A stretch of DNA of 64,000 nucleotides from Microbacterium sp. (GTDB lineage Bacteria > Actinomycetota > Actinomycetes > Actinomycetales > Microbacteriaceae): NCBI GenBank assembly GCA_029239635.1, contig JARBUN010000014.1, forward strand, positions 23,174 to 87,173, in the 5' to 3' direction. Below the pieces are notes generated by a model. It ran no database searches, was not told where the DNA came from, and saw only the letters and a list, made by a program, of their open reading frames with translations. The translations under genes and the position numbers were made by a program. Positions 1-8,264 of the stretch are shown one piece after another (the stretch's first letter is position 1; every line of letters begins with the position of its first letter).

Positions 1-19
1 CACCGGCCGCTGAGCGGGC

Positions 20-226
20 TCAGGCGCGCAGCGTCTCGTGACGCACGACGACCCAGCCGCGCGGCACGGACAGGCGATCGGCGTGGATGGCGCAGAGGTC
101 GTGCGCGTGCGGATCGTCGACACGGCCCAGGGGCCCCAGGGCCGCCATCTGGTCGCCGTAGTCGTAGGTGAGGGTGCTCATCGCCTCGCGGGCGCATCCC
201 ACCTTCGAGCAGAGTCTGTCGCGCAT
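20..226 (-). CDS. DUF3499 family protein
   Basis: A 68-residue protein of the actinobacterial DUF3499 family; its function is unknown. The family pattern is visible: a C-S-K-x-G-C pair (Cys6, Cys11), a TLTYDY stretch, GPLG, then PHAHDLC-x2-H (Cys45, His48) and PRGWVVVR near the end. The four Cys/His side chains could bind a metal, which is inference. The ATG at 226 lies 8 bases after a TAACGT hexamer, as in a leaderless start. It is divergent from the metallopeptidase-family gene and close to whiB and manA, a gene set also found together around whiB2 in mycobacteria (Rv3258c-Rv3260c). Confidence 0.85.
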   Translation of the reverse strand: MRDRLCSKVGCAREAMSTLTYDYGDQMAALGPLGRVDDPHAHDLCAIHADRLSVPRGWVVVRHETLRA

Positions 227-234
227 CGCGGGCT

Positions 235-240
235 ACGTTA
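235..240 (-). promoter_or_regulatory. -10 hexamer of the DUF3499 gene
   Basis: TAACGT on the minus strand, ending 8 bases before the ATG at 226. There is no ribosome binding site in that gap, so transcription would start at or next to the start codon. No clear -35 element is visible. Confidence 0.4.
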
Positions 241-362
241 GTCCGCTCTCCTCTCGCCGCCCGTGCGCCGCGCCGCGTTCCCCGCGCTCCGCCGCGCTCG
301 CACGCCCGACGCTCACGCGCGCCCGCCGCGCACGCACGCCGCACCTCCCCCCTCTCGCGCCT

Positions 363-390
363 CCCGGCCGCACCTCCCCGGCCGCACCTC
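363..390 (+). repeat. Two tandem 14-bp units in a C-rich stretch
   Basis: The unit CCCGGCCGCACCTC occurs twice back to back (363-376 and 377-390) inside a cytosine-rich, low-complexity run between two divergent genes. A further partial copy lies around 340-350. Probably a slippage product; no function is evident. Confidence 0.6.
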
Positions 391-422
391 CCCCGCCGCG
401 CCGCCCCCGGCGAGCGCGACCG

Positions 423-428
423 TAGGAT
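423..428 (+). promoter_or_regulatory. -10 hexamer of the metallopeptidase-family gene
   Basis: TAGGAT ends exactly 6 bases before the ATG at 435, the spacing expected if transcription begins at the start codon (leaderless mRNA). The same spacing recurs at many first genes in this window. Confidence 0.5.
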
Positions 429-434
429 GGGCGC

Positions 435-854
435 ATGGTGCGTCGACGAACCCGCGAAGCCCGGCCGGTCGCCCGCCCCTCCCGACACGGGCGCCACGGC
501 CGCGAGAACCGCAGCCCGGTCGTGCGCCCGCCGCTGCCCCCGATCGACACCCGGGTGGAGCGTTTCGACATCGCGGTCGGTGCCGCGGCGGAGTTCCTCC
601 GCTCGGCGTGGGCCGAACTGCGCGACGTCTCGTTCGAGATCGGGATCATGCCCCCGGCGGCGGCCGACGGCATCCCCCGCTGGACGGTGCTGCGCGAGGA
701 GAAGCGCATCATCCTCTATCGCATCCCGATCGAACGACTCGGTCACCCGCACCACGACGACGACCTGCACCGCCGCATGATGATCGAGGGCGCCGTCTTC
801 CGCGCGGCGGCCGAGTACCTCGACCGCGACCCCTGGCCCGGTCCCGCGCTCTTA
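435..854 (+). CDS. Metallopeptidase-family (zincin-like) protein, 3' end damaged
   Basis: About 140 conserved residues match the actinobacterial metallopeptidase family found beside DUF3499 (Rv3259-like). The N-terminus is basic; the core includes RFDIAVG, FEIGIMPP, RIILYRIPIERL and the final FRAAAEYLDRDPW. I see no HExxH motif, so peptidase activity is doubtful. Family members end a few residues after the DPW motif. Here no stop codon follows: the frame stays open antisense through the next gene to 2387, giving a nonsensical 650-residue product. The end given here marks the last plausible codon. A deletion that removed the C-terminal codons and the intergenic gap explains it best. The start is the ATG 6 bases after a -10-like hexamer. 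Confidence 0.6.
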
Positions 855-2249
855 GGGCAGCACCGTCACCGCGGACTCGGCGGTGTTCGCCGACCACAGC
901 GGGTACCCGGCGACGGCACCGGTCGATGTGTATGTGACCGCCGCCCGCACCGGCGCAGTGGGGTCGAGCGTGTACACCCCCGCCGCGACGGCGGTGGAGA
1001 CGCTGCCCCCGTCCGGCACGGCGATGGTCAGCGGTGCGCCGCCGTCGGAGGGCGTGAGCGTGACCGTCGCGTCCCCCGCCCCCCGGTCGGCGGTGAGCAC
1101 GAGGGCGGCACCGGCACCCGACGCCACCGCGACGGCGCTCGACACCGCGATCTTCGGCGCGGGGCTGTACCAGGCGAAGTCCGCGCCCTGTCCGAAGCCG
1201 GTGGTCGACCAGACTCCGGCGACCACGGGCTGGTCCGCGGTGACGTCGACCGTGTACGCGCCGAGGCCGACACCGGACAGGTCGAGCGAAGTGGGCTTCC
1301 CCGCCTCGAGGGGAACCTGGCGCGGCTCCCCCGGCGCGGCGGTGCCCACCGGGGTGAGGGTCACCGTCGCCGTGGCGGCGGCACCGGGTGCGAGCAGACG
1401 CAGGACCGTTCCCGCATCGCTCCCGCCCGCCGTCAGGACCTGGACGCCCGGGATGACGACGTGGGTGTCGGCCTGCGCCGACGGAGCGACCTGGTCCACT
1501 CCCCCCGGCAGCAGCAGGCGGGTCAGACTCGCCTGGAGCGACGCACGCACGGGGGCCCCGGTGGCCGTGACGCGCACGACGGGGCTCTCCTCGCCGAGCA
1601 GAAGCCCCGCCAGGGGCACCACGCGCTGCTCGCCCGCGGGCACGACGATGTTGCTCCCGCCCGGAGGCGTCGACATCCCCTGCGCCCCGTAGACCGACAG
1701 CTGGACCGTCGCGGGCACATCGCCGGGATTGCCGAGGACGACGAGGTCGTTCGCCCCGGTGGTCGTCGCCCCGGCCACGAGCCACGACTCCGCCAGCGGG
1801 GGACGACACGCGGATGCCGCGAACCCGATGAGGTCTTCCGAGGTCGCCGTCGCAGAGCCCGCGGCGGCGAGAGGCTGCGCCACCCCGTCGCGCGGCTGAG
1901 CCCGCAGGGCGGTGGCGTTGCCCGAGCCGTCGCCGGTCGATCCGGTCAGCGCGCTCTCCGTCGCCGCACTGGCGGCGGGCCCGCTCACGAGCTGCGGGGA
2001 GGCGGCCGCGCTGAGGGCTCCCGCCTGCTCGGCGCTGCGGCCGAGCGCGAGCAGCGGACCGTCGCAGGCCAGGACGGTGTCGGAGGCCGCGGGAGTCGCC
2101 TCGATGCGGACCGGGGTCGCGGTGAGAGTCGGCCAGGGCGCCGCGATGCCCGCCACCGTGCCCACGACGACGGCCGCGGCGACGACGGACCCGGCGGCCA
2201 CACGGGCGCTGGTGGTCGCCCAACGGACGAGTCGGCGGTCGCTGCTCAT
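852..2249 (-). CDS. DUF5719 family protein, secreted or membrane-anchored
   Basis: A 465-residue protein of the DUF5719 family, function unknown. The N-terminus is basic and followed by one hydrophobic segment (residues about 15-42), so most of the protein should lie outside the membrane. The rest is rich in Ala, Val, Thr and Gly with beta-strand-like repeats (VVVPAGEQRVVPLAGL, VTLTPVGTAAPGE). Its ATG overlaps the stop of the upstream glycosyltransferase by 4 bases, so the two are almost certainly co-translated. This pairing suggests a role in exporting or displaying what the transferase makes (inference). Its stop at 852 abuts the damaged end of the convergent metallopeptidase gene. Confidence 0.8.
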   Translation of the reverse strand: MSSDRRLVRWATTSARVAAGSVVAAAVVVGTVAGIAAPWPTLTATPVRIEATPAASDTVLACDGPLLALGRSAEQAGALSAAASPQLVSGPAASAATESALTGSTGDGSGNATALRAQPRDGVAQPLAAAGSATATSEDLIGFAASACRPPLAESWLVAGATTTGANDLVVLGNPGDVPATVQLSVYGAQGMSTPPGGSNIVVPAGEQRVVPLAGLLLGEESPVVRVTATGAPVRASLQASLTRLLLPGGVDQVAPSAQADTHVVIPGVQVLTAGGSDAGTVLRLLAPGAAATATVTLTPVGTAAPGEPRQVPLEAGKPTSLDLSGVGLGAYTVDVTADQPVVAGVWSTTGFGQGADFAWYSPAPKIAVSSAVAVASGAGAALVLTADRGAGDATVTLTPSDGGAPLTIAVPDGGSVSTAVAAGVYTLDPTAPVRAAVTYTSTGAVAGYPLWSANTAESAVTVLP

Positions 2250-5086
2250 CGGCTTCCTCCCGGGGTCGGACCCACGATGCGGGGCGTGCGCCGCGCGACG
2301 CGGCGCGAGGCGGTGGTGGGCACAGCGAGAAGGAGCGCGACGAGGAGGACCCCCAGCGACCCCAGCGTCACGAGGTTGCGCAGGTGAGCCTGGGTGTCGG
2401 TGAGCGGTGCCCGCGGCTGCACGTCCGCCGTCACACGCCACAGGTCGCCGCGGGAGGTGGTGCCGACGCCGTCGAGCGCATCGCGCTGGTCGAGCGACGT
2501 CGCCGCGGCCAGACGCGCCCCGCGGATGACGTCGTTCTCGCCCGCCGGAGCGGACTGCAGCAGGACGAACCCGATCCCCCGCTCCGCCAGGCGCGCCACG
2601 ACGTCGTCCGACGACGGCGTGGTGAGGTCGGCCGCGAGCGCGGCGAGGTCGCGATCGGCCGGCCGCGCCTCGGTCCGGGTGGCCTGGACCGTGCTCTGAC
2701 CGCCCACGGTGGCGCTCCCGCCCCACACGACGTCGACGCGCAGACCGTCGGCGCGCGGGTCCAGCACGATCGTGCCGATCGCGGTCGAACCGCGCCCCTC
2801 CGCCGCGACGAAGGCGGGCAGGGTCGAGGTGGGCCCGTTGGTGAGCACCGAACGGGGGTGGGACTGATCGAGGGATGCCGTGAGCGCCGGACCCACCGCG
2901 ACGACGAGCGCCACGAGGGTCACGAGAGCGCCGATCGGCCGGAGCACGTGCACGCGTTCCACGATCCCGGCATCCAGGGCCACCATCGCGCTTCCCACGA
3001 CGCCGAGCCAGGCGAGGCTCAGGCCCGCACCCGGCCACAGCGGCACCGGCGTGCCGTGGTCGAACGAGACGGACACTCCCACCGCGGCGAAAGCCGTCGC
3101 GAGGCCCACGGCGGCGATGATGAGGAGAGCCGACGCCGTGACCCACCGGGGGGTGAGGACCGCAAGCAGAGCGAGGACGGCGAGCGGGGCGACCAGCAGA
3201 CCCACCCACCACACCGGGCCGTTCAGCACCGAGGCCCAGCCGCCGGGGTCGGAGCTCGGGAATCCCGCAGCCAGGAGCGCACGCCCGAGCGGGTTGGCCG
3301 CGACCTCGTCGCCCGCGTACGGCACGCCGGGGTCGGCGAGCAGACCCCACGGGTTTCCGGTGCGCACCTGCGTCCACACCAGCGGCGCGAAGACGACGAT
3401 CGACGGCACGACGAGCCACACCACGCGGGCCACGCCGCGTCCGGCGACGAGGGCGACCACGACGAGGGCCGCCGACCACAGCACGACGGCGGCGGGGGCG
3501 AGGGACGGCGCGCAGGCGAGCACCAGCACGAGAAGGACGGATGCCGCTCCCGCCGGGGCCCAGGCGCGGTGCGCGACGCTCGCGGCGTAGAAGAGCCACG
3601 GCAGCAGCAGGTGCGCGAGAAGGGCGGCGGGGCGACCCTCGACGATCGCGGCGAGGAAGGTGGGCGCGAGCGCCCAGGCGACGGCAGCGGTGATGCGCAG
3701 CAGCGACGACTCGGTGACCCGGGTCGCGGCGAACCACCCGCCGAGGACGGCGAGCGGGAGGGCGAGCACCCACAGCACGACGAGGGCCCGCGAGGGGTCT
3801 CCCGGCGACAGGGTGCCGATGAACGCGATGATCGCCGAGAACGGATCGGCCGGACCCATGGCATCCAGTCCCAGCGGACGTGCGCCCCACGCCGCGTCCT
3901 GCCACAGCTGGGCGACCGTCGCGCGCAGCGGGGCGAGAGCGCCGCCACCCAGGACGGGCCAGGCCAGCAGGGGGAAGAACAGGGCCGCCGACACGGCGAG
4001 GGCGCCGAGGACGGCCCACGCACCCCCGCCGACGAAGAAGCGCAGCTCCGAGCGGACGGGGGCGTCGACGACGGCGCCGTCCCCCTCCCACCGCAGCCGC
4101 ATCTCGGCGCGCGAGACGCGCAGCGGCGCGATGCGGGACCATCCGACGGCGCGCACGGCGCGGATGCGACGTCGAGCCCGCGCGACCGCGGCGACGCGGG
4201 CCATCACGAGGATCGTCGCCCCCCATTCGGGAAGGACGCGGTACGGCACCTTGCCGACGAGGTGGACGATCGTCCGCCAGAGGGCCAGCGGCAGGAGTGA
4301 CAGCCAGTGCAGCGGGACGGCCGCCGCCGGAGCGTAGGCGAGACGGCGGTGCAGCTGCGCCGTGCGCTCGGCGAAGGCGCGACGCCGCGCACGACGGCGG
4401 CCACGGGCCATCGCCGCGACGCCGTCACCGGCGACCGCGACACGGGCGGTGGGGACGAGCGACACCCGGTCTCCGGCGAGACGCGCGCGCACCCCGAGAT
4501 CCACGCCTTCGTCCGCGCCGCCGAGCGCGGGGTCGAGACCGCCGAGCGCGGTCCAGGATTCGCGACGGATCAGCAGACCGCGCACGTCCGCGCCGAGCAC
4601 ATCGGCGTCGCCGTCGTGCTGGCCCTGGTCGAACTCTCCGGCCGCCAGTTCGACCGTGCGGCCGTAGCGGTTGAGGCTGATGCCGAGGGAGACGATCTCC
4701 TCGGGCTCGTCCCAGCGGACGAGCTTGGGGGCCGCCACCGCGAGCGACGGGGAGAGCTCGAGCGCTCCGGCGAGGCGGACGAGAGCATCGGGATCGGGCG
4801 CCGTGTCCTGCGCGAGCAGCCAGACCGCGTCCCCCGTGAGGCGGGGGGTGGCCAGCGCTGTCGCGGCGGCGAACGGCGTCCCGGCCGACGCCGTGATGAC
4901 GCCTTCGGCGCCCGAGGACGCCGCCAGTTGCGTGAGGGCCGGGTCGGCTCCGCACAGCACGATGGTGAGCGCGTCGACGGGTCGGCTCTGCGCGGCGATC
5001 GCCGCGAGCGTGCGCGTCAGATGGTGCGCGGCAGGAGTGCGTCCTTCGGGGCGGACGACGAGGATGGCGTGAACACGGGCGGGCAT
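2246..5086 (-). CDS. Large family 2 glycosyltransferase fused to a membrane domain
   Basis: 946 residues. Residues about 1-240 form a family 2 glycosyltransferase domain (opening HAILVVRPEGR; internal VWLLAQDTAPDPDALVRL; then ALGGLDPALGGADEGVDLGVRA, the usual acceptor-side acidic motif). From about residue 260 onward there are more than ten hydrophobic segments separated by short basic loops, ending in a final helix and a basic tail. This architecture, followed by DUF5719, is typical of actinobacterial genes beside whiB and manA. The donor and acceptor are not predictable. The start is the ATG about 95 bases downstream of the end of whiB on the same strand. Convergent or antisense frames over it are composition shadows. 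Confidence 0.85.
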   Translation of the reverse strand: MPARVHAILVVRPEGRTPAAHHLTRTLAAIAAQSRPVDALTIVLCGADPALTQLAASSGAEGVITASAGTPFAAATALATPRLTGDAVWLLAQDTAPDPDALVRLAGALELSPSLAVAAPKLVRWDEPEEIVSLGISLNRYGRTVELAAGEFDQGQHDGDADVLGADVRGLLIRRESWTALGGLDPALGGADEGVDLGVRARLAGDRVSLVPTARVAVAGDGVAAMARGRRRARRRAFAERTAQLHRRLAYAPAAAVPLHWLSLLPLALWRTIVHLVGKVPYRVLPEWGATILVMARVAAVARARRRIRAVRAVGWSRIAPLRVSRAEMRLRWEGDGAVVDAPVRSELRFFVGGGAWAVLGALAVSAALFFPLLAWPVLGGGALAPLRATVAQLWQDAAWGARPLGLDAMGPADPFSAIIAFIGTLSPGDPSRALVVLWVLALPLAVLGGWFAATRVTESSLLRITAAVAWALAPTFLAAIVEGRPAALLAHLLLPWLFYAASVAHRAWAPAGAASVLLVLVLACAPSLAPAAVVLWSAALVVVALVAGRGVARVVWLVVPSIVVFAPLVWTQVRTGNPWGLLADPGVPYAGDEVAANPLGRALLAAGFPSSDPGGWASVLNGPVWWVGLLVAPLAVLALLAVLTPRWVTASALLIIAAVGLATAFAAVGVSVSFDHGTPVPLWPGAGLSLAWLGVVGSAMVALDAGIVERVHVLRPIGALVTLVALVVAVGPALTASLDQSHPRSVLTNGPTSTLPAFVAAEGRGSTAIGTIVLDPRADGLRVDVVWGGSATVGGQSTVQATRTEARPADRDLAALAADLTTPSSDDVVARLAERGIGFVLLQSAPAGENDVIRGARLAAATSLDQRDALDGVGTTSRGDLWRVTADVQPRAPLTDTQAHLRNLVTLGSLGVLLVALLLAVPTTASRRVARRTPRIVGPTPGGSR

Positions 5087-5181
5087 GGCGCAGTCAGCCT
5101 AAGCGCGCTCCCCCTCGTTCGCGGACGCCGCGCCGGGAGGAGGGCGATCGCTCGGATTCGACCTTCGCGTCGGCGAACGGG

Positions 5182-5502
5182 TCAGGCGCGACGCTTGAGC
5201 TTGCGGCGCTCGCGCTCGCTGAGACCGCCCCAGATGCCGAAGCGCTCGTCATTCTGCAGGGCGTATTCGAGGCACTCGGACTTGACGTCGCATGAGGTGC
5301 AGATCCGCTTCGCGTCGCGCGTGGATCCGCCCTTCTCGGGGAAGAACGCCTCGGGGTCGGTCTGCGCGCACAGCGCGTCGGTCTGCCACGCGAGCGTGTT
5401 CTCTTCGACAGCGTCGATGTCGCGACGGACACCGGGAACACCGAGGTCGACCGGGTCGACGAACCAGTTGTCCGGAACACCGGACCGGTACTGCGACGTC
5501 AT
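5182..5502 (-). CDS. whiB2: WhiB-family iron-sulfur transcription factor
   Basis: 106 residues with the four cluster-binding cysteines Cys45, Cys68, Cys71 and Cys77 (spacing C-x22-C-x2-C-x5-C), the GIWGG turn and a basic C-terminal tail (SERERRKLKRRA) for DNA contact. WhiB proteins bind a redox-sensitive [4Fe-4S] cluster and act with sigma factor region 4. Its place among manA, DUF3499 and the metallopeptidase matches the locus of mycobacterial whiB2/whmD (streptomycete whiB), a regulator of septation; orthology is inferred from this context. I chose the ATG at 5502, which begins the conserved part; an in-frame upstream start at 5532 would add ten residues and lies in the leader. Confidence 0.9.
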   Translation of the reverse strand: MTSQYRSGVPDNWFVDPVDLGVPGVRRDIDAVEENTLAWQTDALCAQTDPEAFFPEKGGSTRDAKRICTSCDVKSECLEYALQNDERFGIWGGLSERERRKLKRRA

Positions 5503-5553
5503 GTCGTCCTCCGCCTCACTCGAGTCCCCCACACGCGTTTTCGCGTACGAGTA

Positions 5554-5582
5554 ATTACACCCGTGTCATTCGGATTGGTCAA
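5554..5582 (-). promoter_or_regulatory. Promoter of whiB
   Basis: On the minus strand TTGACC (5577-5582) and TGTAAT (5554-5559) are separated by 17 bases, close to the sigma-70-type consensus and the best full promoter seen in the window. It leaves a leader of about 45 bases before the whiB ATG, and includes a small ACGCG-TTTT-CGCGT hairpin at 5533-5546. Confidence 0.7.
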
Positions 5583-5646
5583 GTCGCGGATCGTAAACCC
5601 TCAAGGCAGAGGTGAACCTTCACCCGGGCCTTCGGCGTGTCGCGCC

Positions 5647-6801
5647 TCACTCCCCCGGCATCGCGACGAACAGCTCGCCGCCGCTCACGACCAGGGGGCC
5701 CTCGTCGGCCGTGGCGAGCGCCGCCTGGCCGGGCGCGAGGCGCAGGCTCGTCCCCGACGCGCCCGTGACGGTCGCCTCCCCCGAGACGCCTACGGCGATC
5801 GAGACCCCGCGCAGGTCGACGCGCGCCGAGTCCGTCGAGGCCGGAACGTGAGCGAGGGCGAAGTCGGCGATGCCGGGCGCGAACAGCTCGACGCCGTCCC
5901 CCTCCGCTCGCGGTGCGAGCCGCGGTGCCGCCGCCGGACGGAAGTCGGCCAGACCGAGCAGTTCCGGCACGTCGATGTGCTTGGGGGTGAGACCGCCGCG
6001 CAGGACGTTGTCGCTGGCGGCCATGATCTCCACGCCGAGACCGGCCACGTACGCGTGCAGCACCCCGGCGGGAACGAAGATCGCCTCTCCGCGGCGCAAC
6101 TCGACGAGGTTCATGAGGAGGGCCACGACGATGCCCGGGTCACCCGGGTACTCCTCGCGCAGGTGGCTCACGAGGGCCGCCTCCGCCGCGAAGTCGGAGG
6201 ACGACACGGATGCCGCGGCCTCCACGATCTCCTCGATGTCCGCCGTAGTCGCCTCGGCCAGCGCCCAGCCGATCGCGTCGCGCAGCGCCGCATCCGGCTC
6301 GGCGGCGGAGAGGCGTTCGCGCAGCGCGGCCACGCCCGCGGCGTCACCGAGAGCGCCGACGAGACGCCGCGTCTGATCCAGGTCGCGCAGACCCGCCAGG
6401 GCGGTGAAGGTCTCGCTCAGGGCGACGATCACCTCGGGCTTGTGGTTGTCGTCCTTGTAATTGCGCGAGGCCGCATCGCGCGGAACGCCCGCGGCCTCCT
6501 CGTCCGCGAAGCCCCGGGCCGCCTGTTCCTTCGAGGGATGCACCTGGATCGACAGCGGGGAGCCGGCGGCCAGCAGCTTCAAGAGGTAGGGCAGGCGCTC
6601 CGGCGAACCGGCCGCCGCCGGAAGCCACTCGTCGAGGGTGCGCTCCGACCCGTCGAGGACCCGTGCGGGGGAACCGGGGTGATCGCCGAACCACACCTCC
6701 GCCTCGGGGGCGCCCGTGGGGACGCGCCCCTCGAGCTCGGCGAGAAGGGTCGGGCTTCCCCAGGCGTAGTCGCGGGGCGTGTTCGAGAGGGCAACCAGCA
6801 C
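5647..6801 (-). CDS. manA: Mannose-6-phosphate isomerase, class I
   Basis: 384 residues, the usual length. It interconverts fructose 6-phosphate and mannose 6-phosphate in the cytoplasm, feeding GDP-mannose and mannosylated glycans. Zinc ligands are visible in the expected order: Gln and His of SIQVHPSKEQA, Glu of the NHKPEV motif, and His of GVLHAYVAGLG; the DYAWGS opening is also typical. The start is GTG at 6801, 7 bases after a TAGGCT hexamer. It lies upstream of whiB on the same strand, but whiB has its own promoter. Confidence 0.95.
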   Translation of the reverse strand: MLVALSNTPRDYAWGSPTLLAELEGRVPTGAPEAEVWFGDHPGSPARVLDGSERTLDEWLPAAAGSPERLPYLLKLLAAGSPLSIQVHPSKEQAARGFADEEAAGVPRDAASRNYKDDNHKPEVIVALSETFTALAGLRDLDQTRRLVGALGDAAGVAALRERLSAAEPDAALRDAIGWALAEATTADIEEIVEAAASVSSSDFAAEAALVSHLREEYPGDPGIVVALLMNLVELRRGEAIFVPAGVLHAYVAGLGVEIMAASDNVLRGGLTPKHIDVPELLGLADFRPAAAPRLAPRAEGDGVELFAPGIADFALAHVPASTDSARVDLRGVSIAVGVSGEATVTGASGTSLRLAPGQAALATADEGPLVVSGGELFVAMPGE

Positions 6802-6808
6802 GGGCGAA

Positions 6809-6814
6809 AGCCTA
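6809..6814 (-). promoter_or_regulatory. -10 hexamer of manA
   Basis: TAGGCT on the minus strand, 7 bases before the GTG start at 6801; consistent with a leaderless transcript. Confidence 0.5.
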
Positions 6815-6848
6815 GCGTTCCGGCCCCTCGCCCTCCGGACCCGGACGG

Positions 6849-6854
6849 TAGCCT
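6849..6854 (+). promoter_or_regulatory. -10 hexamer of the ligase-like operon
   Basis: TAGCCT ends 9 bases before the ATG at 6864, back to back with the manA promoter in a 62-base divergent gap. It would drive the two O-antigen-ligase-like genes and perhaps glfT2/glfT1. Confidence 0.4.
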
Positions 6855-6863
6855 GATTCCACC

Positions 6864-8264
6864 ATGGCCATGTACACGAACCATCCGGTCGCGGCGCCGC
6901 CGTCGGCTCCGGTGCGCGAGACCACCGGCCATCTGCTCCTGCGCGCGTGGTGCGTGTTCGTGATCGCCCTCGCCCTGGGCGGTGTCGGCCTGGTCAACGC
7001 GGTCGGTCCGACGCTCAGCACCGTGATCGTCCTCGCCACCGCGGTGGTCTCCGCGGTCGTCTGGATCGTCGTGCGTCCGCCGGTGGCGTGGCGTCGTCTG
7101 CCGTGGCTCGCCTTCGGCTACGTGGGATGGGCGTTCCTCTCCCTCCTGTGGAGCGCCTGGCCCGCGGCATCCGTCCTCACCCTTCTCCTCCTGGGCGTCA
7201 CGACGTTCCAGGGACTCTTCGTCGGAGCGGTCCTGACGTGGCGCGACGTCGTGCGCGCCGTGGCGTCGGCGGCGAAATGGATCGTCGGTCTCTCCCTGCT
7301 GTTCGAGCTCGCGGTGTCGGTGTTCGTCCGCGGGCCGCTCCTGCCGGGTTTCGTCGTCCCGACCTCGCGCATGGACCCCATCGTGTACTGGTCGCGGGAC
7401 AACCTCTTCGACGGGGGCCGCATCCAGGGCGTCTTCGGCAACGCCAACCTGCTGGCATCCGTCATGCTCGTGGCGATCATCGTCTTCGCGATCCGATTCG
7501 CCGCCGGCGCTCCGCGACGCCTCTGGCTGCTCGGGTGGATCGTCGTCGCGGCGTTCCTCTTCGTCCGCGCGGGTTCGGCGACCGCGGTGATCTCCGCGGC
7601 GTTCGTCGCGCTCGTCCTGGGGACCGTCCTGGTGATGCGCACCGCGAGCCGCCCCGGCGAGCGCACGCGGTGGTACGTGCTGTACGCGATCGTCGGCCTC
7701 GGCGGCGCGGCGGCCCTCTGGTTCGGGCGCGACGCGATCTTCGGCCTGCTGGGGCGCGGGGCCGACCTCACCGGCCGCGAGGGGATCTGGGCGGACGTGC
7801 TCGCCCGGGCGGCGGAGCGCCCGTTCACCGGCTGGGGCTTCTCGACGCCGTGGATCGCCTCGGAACCTCTCATCGACGGCTGGATCGTCGACCACGGCCA
7901 GACGGTCGTCCAGGCGCACAGCGTGTGGATCGACGTCTTCTTCCAGCTCGGCGGTGTGGGGGTCCTGCTCTTCACCCTCGTGTATCTCGCGTACCTGTGG
8001 CGGTCCTGGTTCTTCGCGGTCGACCGACCGCGGTGGGATCTGCGCGCCGATCGCCCCTACTCGCCCCTCACCCTCCTGCCCACCCTCATCGGCGCGCTGC
8101 TCGTGGTCCAGGGGCTCACCGAGTCGGGTCCGCTGCTGCTGTGGGGCTGGATGTTCGTCGTCCTGTTCGGGGCGAAGATCAAGCAGGCCCCGTTGGTGGG
8201 GGTGGGACCCGCCGAACAGAGCATCGCGATCGAGCGCGGCGAACCGCAGAGCGCCGGATCGTGA
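6864..8264 (+). CDS. O-antigen ligase/polymerase-like membrane protein (first of two)
   Basis: 466 residues, about eleven membrane segments, with a larger outside loop in the second half that carries the family region (RGADLTGREGIWADVLARAAERPFTGWG, then HSVWIDVFFQLGGVGVLLF). Proteins with this Wzy/WaaL fold either polymerise lipid-linked repeat units or attach finished glycans to an acceptor on the outer face of the membrane. The next gene starts on its stop codon (GTGA) and encodes a paralogue. With galactan genes immediately downstream, a role in extending or attaching that polymer is likely but inferred. Confidence 0.85.
   Translation: MAMYTNHPVAAPPSAPVRETTGHLLLRAWCVFVIALALGGVGLVNAVGPTLSTVIVLATAVVSAVVWIVVRPPVAWRRLPWLAFGYVGWAFLSLLWSAWPAASVLTLLLLGVTTFQGLFVGAVLTWRDVVRAVASAAKWIVGLSLLFELAVSVFVRGPLLPGFVVPTSRMDPIVYWSRDNLFDGGRIQGVFGNANLLASVMLVAIIVFAIRFAAGAPRRLWLLGWIVVAAFLFVRAGSATAVISAAFVALVLGTVLVMRTASRPGERTRWYVLYAIVGLGGAAALWFGRDAIFGLLGRGADLTGREGIWADVLARAAERPFTGWGFSTPWIASEPLIDGWIVDHGQTVVQAHSVWIDVFFQLGGVGVLLFTLVYLAYLWRSWFFAVDRPRWDLRADRPYSPLTLLPTLIGALLVVQGLTESGPLLLWGWMFVVLFGAKIKQAPLVGVGPAEQSIAIERGEPQSAGS

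Noticed and set aside
435..2387. A 650-codon plus-strand frame starting at the metallopeptidase gene
   Set aside because: Beyond about 854 it is antisense to the DUF5719 gene and turns into arginine/glycine-rich nonsense without family resemblance.
852..4226. A 1,124-codon minus-strand frame
   Set aside because: Only the part from 2249 down is the DUF5719 protein; the rest is the upstream glycosyltransferase gene read in a wrong frame.
6450..6530. Possible attachment site or tRNA remnant near manA
   Set aside because: The sequence is fully explained by conserved manA codons and no cloverleaf can be drawn.
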